Program-made: the position numbers and the translations under genes
The notes under the pieces: generated by a model
What the model saw: the letters and a program-made list of their open reading frames with translations, nothing else
Databases searched by the model: none
Told to the model about the DNA's origin: nothing
Part shown: in pieces, positions 50,552 through 59,764 of the stretch
Position numbering within the stretch: the stretch's first letter is position 1
How the letters are laid out: every line of letters starts with the position of its first letter
NCBI GenBank assembly: GCA_963841405.1
Contig: CAWJCM010000001.1
Coordinates: 1-64,000 of the forward strand
Source of the DNA: DATBLE01 sp963841405
GTDB lineage: Bacteria; Actinomycetota; Thermoleophilia; Gaiellales; Gaiellaceae
Direction of reading: 5' to 3'
Length of the DNA: 64,000 nt

Positions 50552-53500
50552 TCACCAGGTGCGAGACGCGCAGCGAACCGGACGGGCGACGAGCCCACCC
50601 GGATTGACGAGGCCGCGGCAGAGATTCACCCGCAGCACCTCCCAGTCGTTGTAGTTGACGTAGGTGAAGTCGCTGATCCCGTCCGCCTTCGGCCGGAACC
50701 ACAGCTCGTCCGTCTTGCCGTGGGCGAGCACGGCGCGAAGGTTCGTGTCGGCACCCGGCTCGAAGAGGAGGTCGGCGCCGGTGATCGTGCGCCAGACGTT
50801 GTCGAAGGGCGCGAGCAGACCCACGCGCTCCCTCCCGACCCCGCTGCTGCGATCGACCTGAACGTACGACATCATCATCATTGCCGTCCCGCTGGTCTTG
50901 TCCGAATAGAGAACGTAGAGACGGCCCCGCTCGCTCACCGGCCCAGGTGGCACCCAGGCGAGGGCCGGATGCCAGTTGACCGGCCCTGGCCTCGTCGCCA
51001 TCAGATCGGTCTTCGCCCAGCGGCCGGACGAGGCGTCGAGGCGCCAGAGGTCGAGCCGGTCGTCGGCGCCGGCGAACAACCCGTACAAGGCGCGTCGACC
51101 GGCGAGCGTGGCCTCGACAAGCGCCGGCGAGAACCGCGACCCCTGTGGACGCCGGAGCCGTGATTCGTCGGTCGCGATCACCGGCAGCTCGCCGCCCCAG
51201 GCGCCGGCGGGTGTCCGCCGATCGTAGACGTATGCGCCCGAGGGGGTCGTGTAGACGAGGTAGACGGAGCCATCGCCCGCGCGGACGAGCGACGGCCCGC
51301 CGAGGGTCGCCCTCCCCGGGATCCGCGACCACGCGGTCTGGTACTCCTTGCCGCCCGCGAGCGCCAGCTGCCGCTGCCAGAGCCCGCCGTCGAGGTCGAC
51401 CGCGACGACGAGGAGCGCCTGCGAGCCCGGTGGCCCGGCCCGGACGACGTCGACACCGCCGGCGGGGCCGGGAAGCCCAGCATCGCGAGCGCTGTTCCAG
51501 GAGCCACCCGAGCAGCCGGTCGGTGCGGGCTTCGGACAGTTCCACGAGGAGTCCGAGCTCGCATAGCGGATCTCGTTGCTCCATGCGTAGAAGACGTAGA
51601 GACGTCCGTCGAGCCGTGCGAGCGCGGGCGGCTGGGCGCTCTTCGCATCCGCGATCCGAGTCTGGTTGTACCGGGTGTACTCGCATCCTGCGCCGCCGGA
51701 CCGGAAGTTCGCGTAGGCACGCACCGTCGTGCCCGCCGGAGCAAAGGTGCCGTCCCGGTTCCAGTCGACGCTGCCGGTCGCGCGGTCGACGTCGTATCCG
51801 AATACCTTCTCGAGCGTGTCCAGGAACGCGGTCGCTTCCGGCGAGGTCGCGCCCCGTTCCCTGAGCGACCAGTTGTTCAGCGGAGGCGCGTCCGCGGCCA
51901 GCCCGTCGGAGAAGCCGACGGGCTGCGACTGGAAGGCGTAGTTCATGATGCTCGGGTAGTTCGGCTTGCAGTTCACGTCTGCAGGCAGCTCAAGGCCGAG
52001 CGGCGCCGAGTGGCCGAGGCCGAGGCTGTGTCCGGTCTCGTGGGCCGCGACGTACGCATCGTTCAGGTTGTACGACGCGGTGAAGCCCTCGTTGGTCTGG
52101 CCGCCGCCGGATCCGTACGCGAGCGCGTAGCGGAAGATTCCTCGCCGGGACGCGCTCATCGAGGTCGGCCAGGCCTTCCTCGCCTCCTGGCCCTGGTACT
52201 CGCCGTTCACCCGGACAGCGTCGACGGCCGTGTAGCCGCCCCAGTCGCCGTAGACGGTTGCGTCGGCCGGCGTCTCGGGCGGGCGGCCGGTGTCGAGGTG
52301 GACGTTGATTCCCGGCTCGCCGTCGGGGTTTTTCAACATCGCTCCGTGGAGAGCGCGTAGCTTCGGATCGGCCGTCGCGGCGTCGCCGTAGTAGTCGGCG
52401 AACCCGCGGGCGACGACGGCAGGCATCTTGAGCGCGGTGTCCTGGTCGTTCTCCTGTTTCGTTCGGCGCATGAAGTCGACCTCGACGAAGAGGTCCTTGT
52501 GTCGCGGGTTCGCTCCCCAGAGCGGCAGGGGCTGATCGTCGGAGCGAAGCACCGTCCCCGTGGCGGACGTGCTCCGCGTCACCACCGGCCCGCGCCCCGG
52601 CCGGCCGAGCACCTCCCAGCCGTCCGGGATGCCGTCGCCGTCGGTGTCTCGCGGATCGGCGACCGCGGAGCAGTGGAGGCCCCGCACGACCACGCTGGCC
52701 GCATAGCACGTTCCGAGCGTGCGCTCGAGCAAGGTACCGAGCCCGTCGCCGTCCGGGTCGTGACCCGGAACCAGCGCGTCGTTCCTGAAAAGGCGGAGCT
52801 GCCCGCCCACGGCTCCTGCACTCCCGGGAAGTGGGCGAGGAACGCTCGAGTAGACGCCGAGCACCACGCGACGAGTGCCGAGGTCGTGCGTCAGGTCGAG
52901 CCCGGCCGCGCCACCAACGCCGCCGCCGAGGACCCGTCGGTCGATCCCGAGTCCGTCGGTCGCGAGCAGGTATAGCGAGTGCGTGGGGCCGGCGCCGTTC
53001 GGAAGCCGAGCGGTCTCGAGCGTCTCGCCGGCACGAAGCCCGGGCAGGGTCAGCTGCCACCCGCCGAAGCGCACGCCCGCCCGCCAGCGTACGCCGTTCC
53101 TGAGCAGGTCGGCTCTGCCCCCGGTCGCGTTCGAGGTGGCGCGAACGACCAGCCGATAGGTGGAGGCGGACGGCGCCCGGAAGCGAAGCCGGGCCGCCTT
53201 TCCGCCCGCCCCGTTGTCGTCGACCGCAACCTGACGCCCTCGCGCATCGAGCAGGTGCAACACCGGGTCGCTTCCCGCCGACAGCGCCGCCGTCTCGAAC
53301 GTGACCGACTGGCCGCGTGCGAGCGACACCGCGAGCTCGGGAATCGGCGAAGCCTCGCCCTGCCAGAATCGCCGCATGCTCGGCTCCACTGCTGCCGACC
53401 CGGCGCTCCGAAGCGCATCCGGTCGCTCACGAGGCAATGGCCTACCCTGAGTCGAGCGTGTCTTGAGGTAATCCGGGGATCCGTCCGCGTCGTAACGCGC

Positions 53501-54841
53501 GAAGGCGAAATCCTCGTCGCCGCCGGCTCCAGTGTCGGTGCTGCCGGCCGCGACGATTCTGCCGTCCGGCTGAATCGCGACAGCCTCGGAGTAGTCGGAC
53601 CCGCCGAAGTCGGTGGCCACCTCGCCGTCGCGCGAGAAGGTGGCATCGAGCGAGCCGTTCGAAAAGTAGCGGGCGAGGGCGAAGTCCCCACCCACGACCG
53701 CCGCCCTCCCTCTCCGTCTCCAGCCGGCGACGACGAGCCGGCCGTCCGGCTGGAACGCGACGGCCGTACCGAACGCGTTCCACTCGAGCCCGAAGCCGGT
53801 GGTCACCTTGCCGTCACCGTCGAAGCTTCTGTCCAGCGAGCCGTTCGATCGGTAGCGGGCAAGCGCGAACGTCCAGGCCCCGCCGAAGTTGTCGCTCACA
53901 TGGGTGCTCCCCGCGACGACGATCTTGCGGTCGTCGGACGAGATCGCCACTCCAGCCGCCTCGTCGAAGTCGCTGCCGAAGCCGGTGGTGACCTTGCCGT
54001 CTCCGTCGAAGCTCGGGTCAAGGGTGCCGTTCCGGTCGTAGCGGACGAGCGCGAAGTCGTTGTTCAAGCCGTCGCGCCTGGTGCCGGCGGCGACGATCTT
54101 GCCGTCGGACTGGATGGCGACTCCGGAGGCATGCTCGTGGTGACCGAAGCCGGTCGTCACCTTGCCGTCGCCGGAGAACGTCGCATCGAGCGAGCCGTCC
54201 GGGTCGTAGCGCGCGAGGGCGAAGTCGTCGGCGCCGCGGCCTGCGCTCGTCGACCCGGCCACCACGATCTTCCCGTCGCGCTGGATCGCGAGCCCATGGG
54301 CGCGATCCTCCTCGCCGAAGTCGGTGGTTAGCTTGCCGTCGCCGGAGAACGACGAATCGAGTGAGCCGTTCGCGTCGTAGCGGGCGAGCGCGAAGTCGTC
54401 GCCTCCTCGGCCCGCGCTCGCAGTGCCGGCGACGACGATCTTCCCGTCAGGCTCGATTGCGACGCCGGTTGCCCACGCCGAGCCGTTCGGGAACGCGGTC
54501 AGGACCCTGCCGTTCGAGCCGAAGGACCGGTCGGGCGAGCCGTCCGGGTTCAGCCGAGCGACAGCGAACGTCCCCGTGTCGTTCCCGAAACCCGAGAACG
54601 AACCGGCCGCGACGATCCTGCCGTCCGGCTGCACTGCGACCGCATCGGCGCTGTCGTTCACGCCGCCGAAGATGTCGAGCGTCACTCTGCCGCCTCGTCC
54701 GAAGCTCGAGTGAGACCCGCGAGCGCCGGCCGCACGAGGAAGAGAGGCGAGGACGGCGATCGCGAGCAGGACCGCAGCCATGGGCACGAGCTTCGCCTTC
54801 CGACTGCCCGCCCGAGACCGCACTCCGCCAGGCCGTTTCAT
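50552..54841 (-). CDS. giant secreted protein: seven delta-60 repeats, PPC-like domain and metzincin-type protease
   Basis: The 1429-residue protein has a signal peptide (VPMAAVLLAIAVLASLPRAAGA). Seven delta-60 beta-propeller repeats follow (about 33-445; each VAVQPDGRIVAAG ... FAVARLNPDGSPDRSF). A bacterial PPC-like beta domain comes near 480-560 (GSDPVLHLLDARGRQVAVDDNG). Two Ca-binding DPDGDGLGT/DTDGDGIPDGWEVLG repeats precede the protease, whose zinc motif HETGHSLGLGH begins at residue 934, with a downstream met-turn SIMNYAF. The C-terminal part is another beta-rich propeller-like domain. It is secreted and probably cleaves extracellular protein. The start overlaps the FAD oxidase stop. 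Confidence 0.85.
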   Translation of the reverse strand: MKRPGGVRSRAGSRKAKLVPMAAVLLAIAVLASLPRAAGARGSHSSFGRGGRVTLDIFGGVNDSADAVAVQPDGRIVAAGSFSGFGNDTGTFAVARLNPDGSPDRSFGSNGRVLTAFPNGSAWATGVAIEPDGKIVVAGTASAGRGGDDFALARYDANGSLDSSFSGDGKLTTDFGEEDRAHGLAIQRDGKIVVAGSTSAGRGADDFALARYDPDGSLDATFSGDGKVTTGFGHHEHASGVAIQSDGKIVAAGTRRDGLNNDFALVRYDRNGTLDPSFDGDGKVTTGFGSDFDEAAGVAISSDDRKIVVAGSTHVSDNFGGAWTFALARYRSNGSLDRSFDGDGKVTTGFGLEWNAFGTAVAFQPDGRLVVAGWRRRGRAAVVGGDFALARYFSNGSLDATFSRDGEVATDFGGSDYSEAVAIQPDGRIVAAGSTDTGAGGDEDFAFARYDADGSPDYLKTRSTQGRPLPRERPDALRSAGSAAVEPSMRRFWQGEASPIPELAVSLARGQSVTFETAALSAGSDPVLHLLDARGRQVAVDDNGAGGKAARLRFRAPSASTYRLVVRATSNATGGRADLLRNGVRWRAGVRFGGWQLTLPGLRAGETLETARLPNGAGPTHSLYLLATDGLGIDRRVLGGGVGGAAGLDLTHDLGTRRVVLGVYSSVPRPLPGSAGAVGGQLRLFRNDALVPGHDPDGDGLGTLLERTLGTCYAASVVVRGLHCSAVADPRDTDGDGIPDGWEVLGRPGRGPVVTRSTSATGTVLRSDDQPLPLWGANPRHKDLFVEVDFMRRTKQENDQDTALKMPAVVARGFADYYGDAATADPKLRALHGAMLKNPDGEPGINVHLDTGRPPETPADATVYGDWGGYTAVDAVRVNGEYQGQEARKAWPTSMSASRRGIFRYALAYGSGGGQTNEGFTASYNLNDAYVAAHETGHSLGLGHSAPLGLELPADVNCKPNYPSIMNYAFQSQPVGFSDGLAADAPPLNNWSLRERGATSPEATAFLDTLEKVFGYDVDRATGSVDWNRDGTFAPAGTTVRAYANFRSGGAGCEYTRYNQTRIADAKSAQPPALARLDGRLYVFYAWSNEIRYASSDSSWNCPKPAPTGCSGGSWNSARDAGLPGPAGGVDVVRAGPPGSQALLVVAVDLDGGLWQRQLALAGGKEYQTAWSRIPGRATLGGPSLVRAGDGSVYLVYTTPSGAYVYDRRTPAGAWGGELPVIATDESRLRRPQGSRFSPALVEATLAGRRALYGLFAGADDRLDLWRLDASSGRWAKTDLMATRPGPVNWHPALAWVPPGPVSERGRLYVLYSDKTSGTAMMMMSYVQVDRSSGVGRERVGLLAPFDNVWRTITGADLLFEPGADTNLRAVLAHGKTDELWFRPKADGISDFTYVNYNDWEVLRVNLCRGLVNPGGLVARPVRCASRTW

Positions 54842-56235
54842 CACGATCGGGCCGGCTCGATGTTCTGATTGACCCGGAACACGTTTTCCGGGTCGTACCT
54901 GGCCTTCAGCTGCGCGAGCCGGTCGTAATTGTCCCGGTAGGTGGCTCGGATACGTTCCCCGCCCTCGTCCATCATGAAGTTGACGTAGGCACCGCCCATC
55001 GAGTACGGGTGGATCGCCTGCCAGTAGTCGGTCGACCAGCTCCGGATCGTCTCCGCATTGGCGGGGTCGGGGTCGATGCCGCCGATCACCATCGACCAGG
55101 TGGCGTCGCGATAGCCGAAGGCGGTGTCGCCGGGCCGGACCCGGCCGACGGCGGCGTCGACGGGGTACAGGTGCATGGCCGAGAGCGGCGTCGGCATGGT
55201 CGCTGCGAACTCGAGATGCCGCTCGATCGCCGATTCGGGGATCTCGGCCACGAAGTCACCGCGCCAGTACCAGTTCAGACCCGGTGGGAGGAGCTCGTCG
55301 AACGCGGACTGCAGGACCGGGTAGGGCAGCTCGTGGGGGCCGTGCAGGACCGGAGTCGCCGGCTCGTTCACAGCCGCAAGAGCGGCCGCTGCCCGTTCGG
55401 TCGGGCCCGTGTAGCACCAGACGACCGCGCACGCCTTCTGCAGGTGCAGGTGCTCGGGGAACTGCGGCGCGGGCGGCACGGTCATGAGCGCGAAGAAGCC
55501 GTACACGTCCTCGGGCGCAGCCGGTTGGAATTCGCGGTACCAGCGCAGCACATCCGCAGCGCCGTCGATAGGCCACAGCGTCGGGCCGCCGACGACCATG
55601 GTCACCGGATGCAGCCTGAAGGTGAACGACGTGACGACGCCGAAGTTGCCGCCGCCGCCGCGAACGGCCCAGAACAGGTCGTCGTTCACCTCCTCGCTCG
55701 CCGTCGCGAAGCTGCCGTCCGCGAGCACGAGATCGACGGCGACGAGGTTGTCGATCGTCAGTCCGTGCTTCCGCGTCAGATACCCGTGGCCGCCGCCGAG
55801 CGTCAGTCCACCGACGCCCGTGGTCGAGATGATCCCGCTCGGCGTCGCGAGCCCGAGCTCGTGCGTCGCCCGGTCGACCTCTCCCCACGTGCAGCCGCCG
55901 CCGACCCGAGCCGTGCGTGCTTCCGGATCGACCTGGATCTCCTTCAGCAGCGAGAGGTCGACGACGAGCCCGGCGTCACATGTGCCCAGCCCCGCCCCGT
56001 TGTGCCCGCCTCCGCGGATCGCGACGAGCAGGTCGTGCGCTCGCGCGAAGCCGATCGCCTTGGCGACGTCCGCGGGGCCGAGGCAGCGGGCGATCAGCGC
56101 CGGCCGCCTGTCGATCATCGCGTTGTAGACCTTGCGGGCCTCGTCGTAGTCGGCATCCGCCGGCCCCACGAGCTGACCCTCGAACCCGGCCAGCTCCTGC
56201 TGGGCAGCTCCCGCCACCGTTGTCGTCGTGCTCAT
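54841..56235 (-). CDS. FAD-linked oxidase (BBE/PCMH type)
   Basis: The 464-residue protein has the PCMH-type FAD domain: VAIRGGGHNGAGLGTCDAGLVVDLS carries the histidine used for covalent FAD attachment, TTGVGGLTLGGGHGYLTRKHGLTIDNLVAVDLVLADG and FWAVRGGGGNFGVVTSFTFRLHPV complete the fold. The berberine-bridge ending (YRDNYDRLAQLKARYDPENVFRVNQNIEP) is present. Such enzymes oxidise alcohols, sugars or alkaloid-like substrates. AGGAGG lies 8 nt before the ATG at 56235. It is coupled to the secreted metzincin gene and is divergent from the LuxR-ATPase regulator at 56469. Confidence 0.9.
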   Translation of the reverse strand: MSTTTTVAGAAQQELAGFEGQLVGPADADYDEARKVYNAMIDRRPALIARCLGPADVAKAIGFARAHDLLVAIRGGGHNGAGLGTCDAGLVVDLSLLKEIQVDPEARTARVGGGCTWGEVDRATHELGLATPSGIISTTGVGGLTLGGGHGYLTRKHGLTIDNLVAVDLVLADGSFATASEEVNDDLFWAVRGGGGNFGVVTSFTFRLHPVTMVVGGPTLWPIDGAADVLRWYREFQPAAPEDVYGFFALMTVPPAPQFPEHLHLQKACAVVWCYTGPTERAAAALAAVNEPATPVLHGPHELPYPVLQSAFDELLPPGLNWYWRGDFVAEIPESAIERHLEFAATMPTPLSAMHLYPVDAAVGRVRPGDTAFGYRDATWSMVIGGIDPDPANAETIRSWSTDYWQAIHPYSMGGAYVNFMMDEGGERIRATYRDNYDRLAQLKARYDPENVFRVNQNIEPARS

Positions 56236-56468
56236 TGTTTCGCACCTCCTCGGGCGTTTGCGTTTCGGCGTGCCGGTGCGTCTCGCCGACGGAACCGCCC
56301 GTCTCTGATTGACGCCTCCTGACGCTACGGGGAGACAGCTCGCGCCGAAACCCCGGAAATCCCCTGACTTTGACCCGTTGAAAGCGGTGCGCTGGGTCGA
56401 CGACGAATCCCACGAGCTGCTATCACTCGATTGACCCGAACGCGAATCCGGGAGGCGAGGCGCCGGCC

Positions 56469-59291
56469 TTGCACCGCAATGCGGAAGCGAGCCGAATCGA
56501 GCTCGAGTCGGCTTCTGCCGAGGTCGTCGCGAACGTCGCGGGACGCGGGCGGGAACTCGCGTCTCTGGCAGCGTTTCTCGCCGAAGCCAGGGCCAGGCCC
56601 GCGGCCCTGGTGCTCGAGGGCCAGGCAGGGATCGGGAAGACGACACTCTGGCGTGCAGGCGTCGAGCTCGCGCGTCAGGAATCGTTTCGGACGCTGACCT
56701 GCCGTCCCGCCAGCTCGGAGGCGCAACTCTCGTTCGCAGCGCTGGGGGATCTGCTCGAGCCGCTCGCGCCCGGCGTACTCGAAGCTCTGCCCCTGCCGCG
56801 GCGCAGGGTCCTGGCCTCCGCACTCCTCCTGGAGGGTGGAGAGGGCGTGTCGCCGGATCGCCGGACGATCGGGCTCGCGTGTCTCGACATACTCCGTGCC
56901 CTGGCCGACTCCGGCCCGCTGCTCGTTGCGATCGACGACCTGCAATGGCTCGACGCCTCTTCGGCCACCGTCCTGGAGTTCGCGCTTCGCAGGCTCGAAC
57001 GCGAATCGGTAGCGATCCTCGCCGCTACTCGCTCCGACCCGTCCAGCCGGTCGGACCGGGGCCTACGGGACGCGCTTCCGAACGTCCGGTCGATGGAGGT
57101 TCGGCCGCTCGGGCTCGGCGCCCTCCACAAGGTGCTGCGGTCCCGGCTCGGCAAGTCGTATCCGCGTCCGCTGTTGCGGCAGGTGCACCGCGCCTCGAAC
57201 GGAAACCCGTTCTATGCCCTGCAGCTGGCAGCCGCTCTGGAGCGGAGGGGCGACGAGATCGTTCCCGGCCAGCCCTTGCCCCTGCCCGGAACGCTCCACG
57301 AGCTGGTAGCAGAGCAGGTCTCTGACCTGCCGGAAGCCAGCAAGGCGGTGCTAGCGGTCGTTGCGGCCGCGTCCGAGGCGAGCCTGGCCGTACTGGAGGC
57401 TCTGGGCTTGGCGGCGAACGGCATCGACCGGGCGGTGGACGCCGGCGTGCTCGAGGTGGTCGAGCAGCGCGTCTGCTTCACCCACCCGCTGCTCGGCTCG
57501 AGCGTCTACTCAGGCCTCGGCCCGGCCGGGCGCCGAGCCCTGCATGCACGGCTGGCTGCCGTGATGGACGAACCCGAGCAGCGCGCCAGGCATCTCGCGC
57601 TGAGCAGCACGGGGCCGGACGAGGGCGTGGCCTCGGTTTTGGATCTCGGTGCCAGGGCTGCGGCCGCCAAGGGCGCGCAGGACGCTGCCGCTGAGCTGTA
57701 CGAGCTCGCCGACCGCTTCACGGTGACCGGGTCCCACGAAGAGAGCGGGCTGCGGGCGCTGCGTGCGGCCGAGTGCCACATCGCGGCCGGAGATCCGCGC
57801 CGAGCTCGAGTGATCCTCGAGCGGCTCGTTCGAACCTTGCCTGCCGGCAAGCATCGTGCCGAGGCGCTGTCGCTGCTGTCGATGCAACAGGACGACATCC
57901 CAGCCGCGATCCGGCTCGGGAAGCGCGCCGTCGCCGAGGCCGGAGATACGCCGCCGCTCAAGGCGAAGACGCACAGAAATCTCGCGGAGCTCCAGGTGCT
58001 GAGCGGAGATCTCGCCGCAGCGTCCGTCGAGGCGACGAGTGCGGTCGCGTCTGCCGGCGAGGCGGGCGATCGCCGCTTGCAGGCGCTCGCGTCGGCCTAT
58101 TTCGGCTTCGTGGAGACACTGCGCGGACACGGCATACCCCCCGAGGCCGAACACGCCGTCGAGCTGTCGCGGACGCAAGCGTGGCCTCCCGGAGAGGCGA
58201 GCCCGGCACTCAGGCTGGCGGCTCTGCTCAGCCGCGTCGACGAGCTCGAGCGCGCGCGGAGCCTGCTGCTGGAGGAGCTCGAGCGGGCGACTGCGGTGGG
58301 TGACGAATGGACTCGCGTCCTCGTCTACTACCACCTTGCCGAGCTCGAGCTTCGCGGCGGAGACTGGAGGCAGGCGAGCGTTCACGCCGAGGAGTGCAAG
58401 GAGCTCGCTCGCCAGGTCGGCACGCAGCAGGAGCGGGCATCGGCGCTGCATCCCCGTGCTCGCGTCGACGCGCATCTCGGCGGCGTCGAGTCCGCGGCGG
58501 CGGCGGCGAAGGAGGGGCTCGGCGTCGCAGAGCAGCTGGGAGACCGAATCTTCACGATCCTACATCGAGGCGTACTCGGCTTCATCGCACTCTCCCTGGG
58601 CGACGCCGCCTCGGCACATTCCTGGCTCGAGCCGGCGGCCCGGCTCACCCGCGACATGGGTGTCGGCGAGTTTGCCTTCTTTCCGGGCGTGCATGACGAG
58701 ATCGAGGCCGCGATCGCTGTCGGGGAGCTCGAGTGGGCGGAGGAGATCGTCGAGCTGTTCGAGGAGCCCGCTCGCCGACTCGATCGGGCCTGGGCGTTGG
58801 CGATCGCCGCCCGGGGCCGCGCCCTGCTGCTCGCGGCGCGCGGCGATCTGCGGAGCGCGAACACCGCGGCGGACACCGCCCTGTCGGAGGCGAACCGGGT
58901 TCCGCAGCCGTTCGAGCGTGCGCGCACGCTGCTCGTCGCCGGAACCGTTCGGCGTCGCGCGAAGCTGAGGCGGGAGAGCAGAGCCGCATTGCGCGAGGCG
59001 CTCCTCCAGTTCGAGGTGCTCGGCGCTCCCCTGTGGGCGGCGAAGACCCGCGCGGAGCTCGCCCGGTTGGGGGGACGGCGCCCGGCCGGCGGCGAGTTGA
59101 CTCCGACCGAACGGCAGATCGCCGAGCTGGTCTCCGAGGGACGCTCGAACAAGGAGGTCGCCGCAGCGACGTTCACGACGGTGCGCACGGTCGAAGGGCA
59201 CCTCACCAAGATCTATGCCAAGCTCGGGGTCCGATCGCGCGGAGAGCTCGCGTTCCGACTCGCCCGATCACGCCCGGGTCGGAGGACGTAG
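56469..59291 (+). CDS. large LuxR-family ATPase transcriptional regulator (LAL type)
   Basis: The 940-residue regulator has an N-terminal AAA/STAND ATPase (VAGRGRELASL, Walker A EGQAGIGKTTLWR near residue 53, Walker B-like LLVAIDDLQWLDASS near 155), a long TPR-like helical middle (RAAECHIAAGDPRRARVILERL and similar), and a C-terminal LuxR helix-turn-helix (LTPTERQIAELVSEGRSNKEVAAATFTTVRTVEGHLTKIYAKLGVRSRGELAFRL). The start is a TTG at 56469. It is divergent from the FAD oxidase-metzincin pair with a 233-bp gap and is their probable activator. Confidence 0.92.
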   Translation: MHRNAEASRIELESASAEVVANVAGRGRELASLAAFLAEARARPAALVLEGQAGIGKTTLWRAGVELARQESFRTLTCRPASSEAQLSFAALGDLLEPLAPGVLEALPLPRRRVLASALLLEGGEGVSPDRRTIGLACLDILRALADSGPLLVAIDDLQWLDASSATVLEFALRRLERESVAILAATRSDPSSRSDRGLRDALPNVRSMEVRPLGLGALHKVLRSRLGKSYPRPLLRQVHRASNGNPFYALQLAAALERRGDEIVPGQPLPLPGTLHELVAEQVSDLPEASKAVLAVVAAASEASLAVLEALGLAANGIDRAVDAGVLEVVEQRVCFTHPLLGSSVYSGLGPAGRRALHARLAAVMDEPEQRARHLALSSTGPDEGVASVLDLGARAAAAKGAQDAAAELYELADRFTVTGSHEESGLRALRAAECHIAAGDPRRARVILERLVRTLPAGKHRAEALSLLSMQQDDIPAAIRLGKRAVAEAGDTPPLKAKTHRNLAELQVLSGDLAAASVEATSAVASAGEAGDRRLQALASAYFGFVETLRGHGIPPEAEHAVELSRTQAWPPGEASPALRLAALLSRVDELERARSLLLEELERATAVGDEWTRVLVYYHLAELELRGGDWRQASVHAEECKELARQVGTQQERASALHPRARVDAHLGGVESAAAAAKEGLGVAEQLGDRIFTILHRGVLGFIALSLGDAASAHSWLEPAARLTRDMGVGEFAFFPGVHDEIEAAIAVGELEWAEEIVELFEEPARRLDRAWALAIAARGRALLLAARGDLRSANTAADTALSEANRVPQPFERARTLLVAGTVRRRAKLRRESRAALREALLQFEVLGAPLWAAKTRAELARLGGRRPAGGELTPTERQIAELVSEGRSNKEVAAATFTTVRTVEGHLTKIYAKLGVRSRGELAFRLARSRPGRRT

Positions 59292-59343
59292 CAAGTCGCG
59301 AGACCGGGACGCGCCGTGCGGACGCGCTATCGACTCGCCACAG

Positions 59344-59745
59344 TCAGGAGAGAACGGAGACGAAGACGCTCCGCTCGCGCGGACCGTCGAACTCGCAAAA
59401 GAAGATGCCCTGCCAGCGGCCGAGGCCGAGCTTGCCGCCGTCGATCGGGACGAGCACCTGCGGGCCGATCAGCGAGCCGCGGACGTGCGAGGGGGCGTTC
59501 GGGCCGTCGGGGTCCTCCACGTGCTGCCACGGCCAGCCGTCGTCGACGATCTTCTGGAGCGCGGCCTCGAGGTCGCGGGCGACCAGTGGGTCGGCGCCCT
59601 CGTTGATCGTCACGCCCGCCGTGGTGTGCGGGACGTAGACGAGCGCGGCCGACGCACCGTTCGGGTCCGCGAGCGCGTCCTGCACCTGCGCGGTGATGTC
59701 GACCAGCTGGGTCTTCCGGTCCGTGGTGATGGCGATCCGCTGCAC
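59344..59745 (-). CDS. YjbQ/UPF0047 family protein
   Basis: The 133-residue protein shows the full family signature: VPHTTAGVTINEGADPLVARDLE, HVEDPDGPNAPSHVRGSLIGPQVLVPI and LGRWQGIFFCEFDGPRERSVFV. Members form small trimeric beta proteins and have been linked to thiamin-phosphate synthesis-like activity in E. coli YjbQ. The GTG at 59745 follows a TAGGAT box by 6 nt, so the mRNA may be leaderless. Confidence 0.92.
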   Translation of the reverse strand: MQRIAITTDRKTQLVDITAQVQDALADPNGASAALVYVPHTTAGVTINEGADPLVARDLEAALQKIVDDGWPWQHVEDPDGPNAPSHVRGSLIGPQVLVPIDGGKLGLGRWQGIFFCEFDGPRERSVFVSVLS

Positions 59746-59750
59746 GCGGG

Positions 59751-59757
59751 TATCCTA
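59751..59757. promoter_or_regulatory. overlapping divergent -10 boxes
   Basis: The 7-nt stretch holds TATCCT on the plus strand (59751-59756, 8 nt before the TTG of the M3-like peptidase) and TAGGAT on the minus strand (59752-59757, 6 nt before the GTG of yjbQ). If both are used, each gene is leaderless and their promoters exclude each other. Confidence 0.45.
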
Positions 59758-59764
59758 GGCGACC

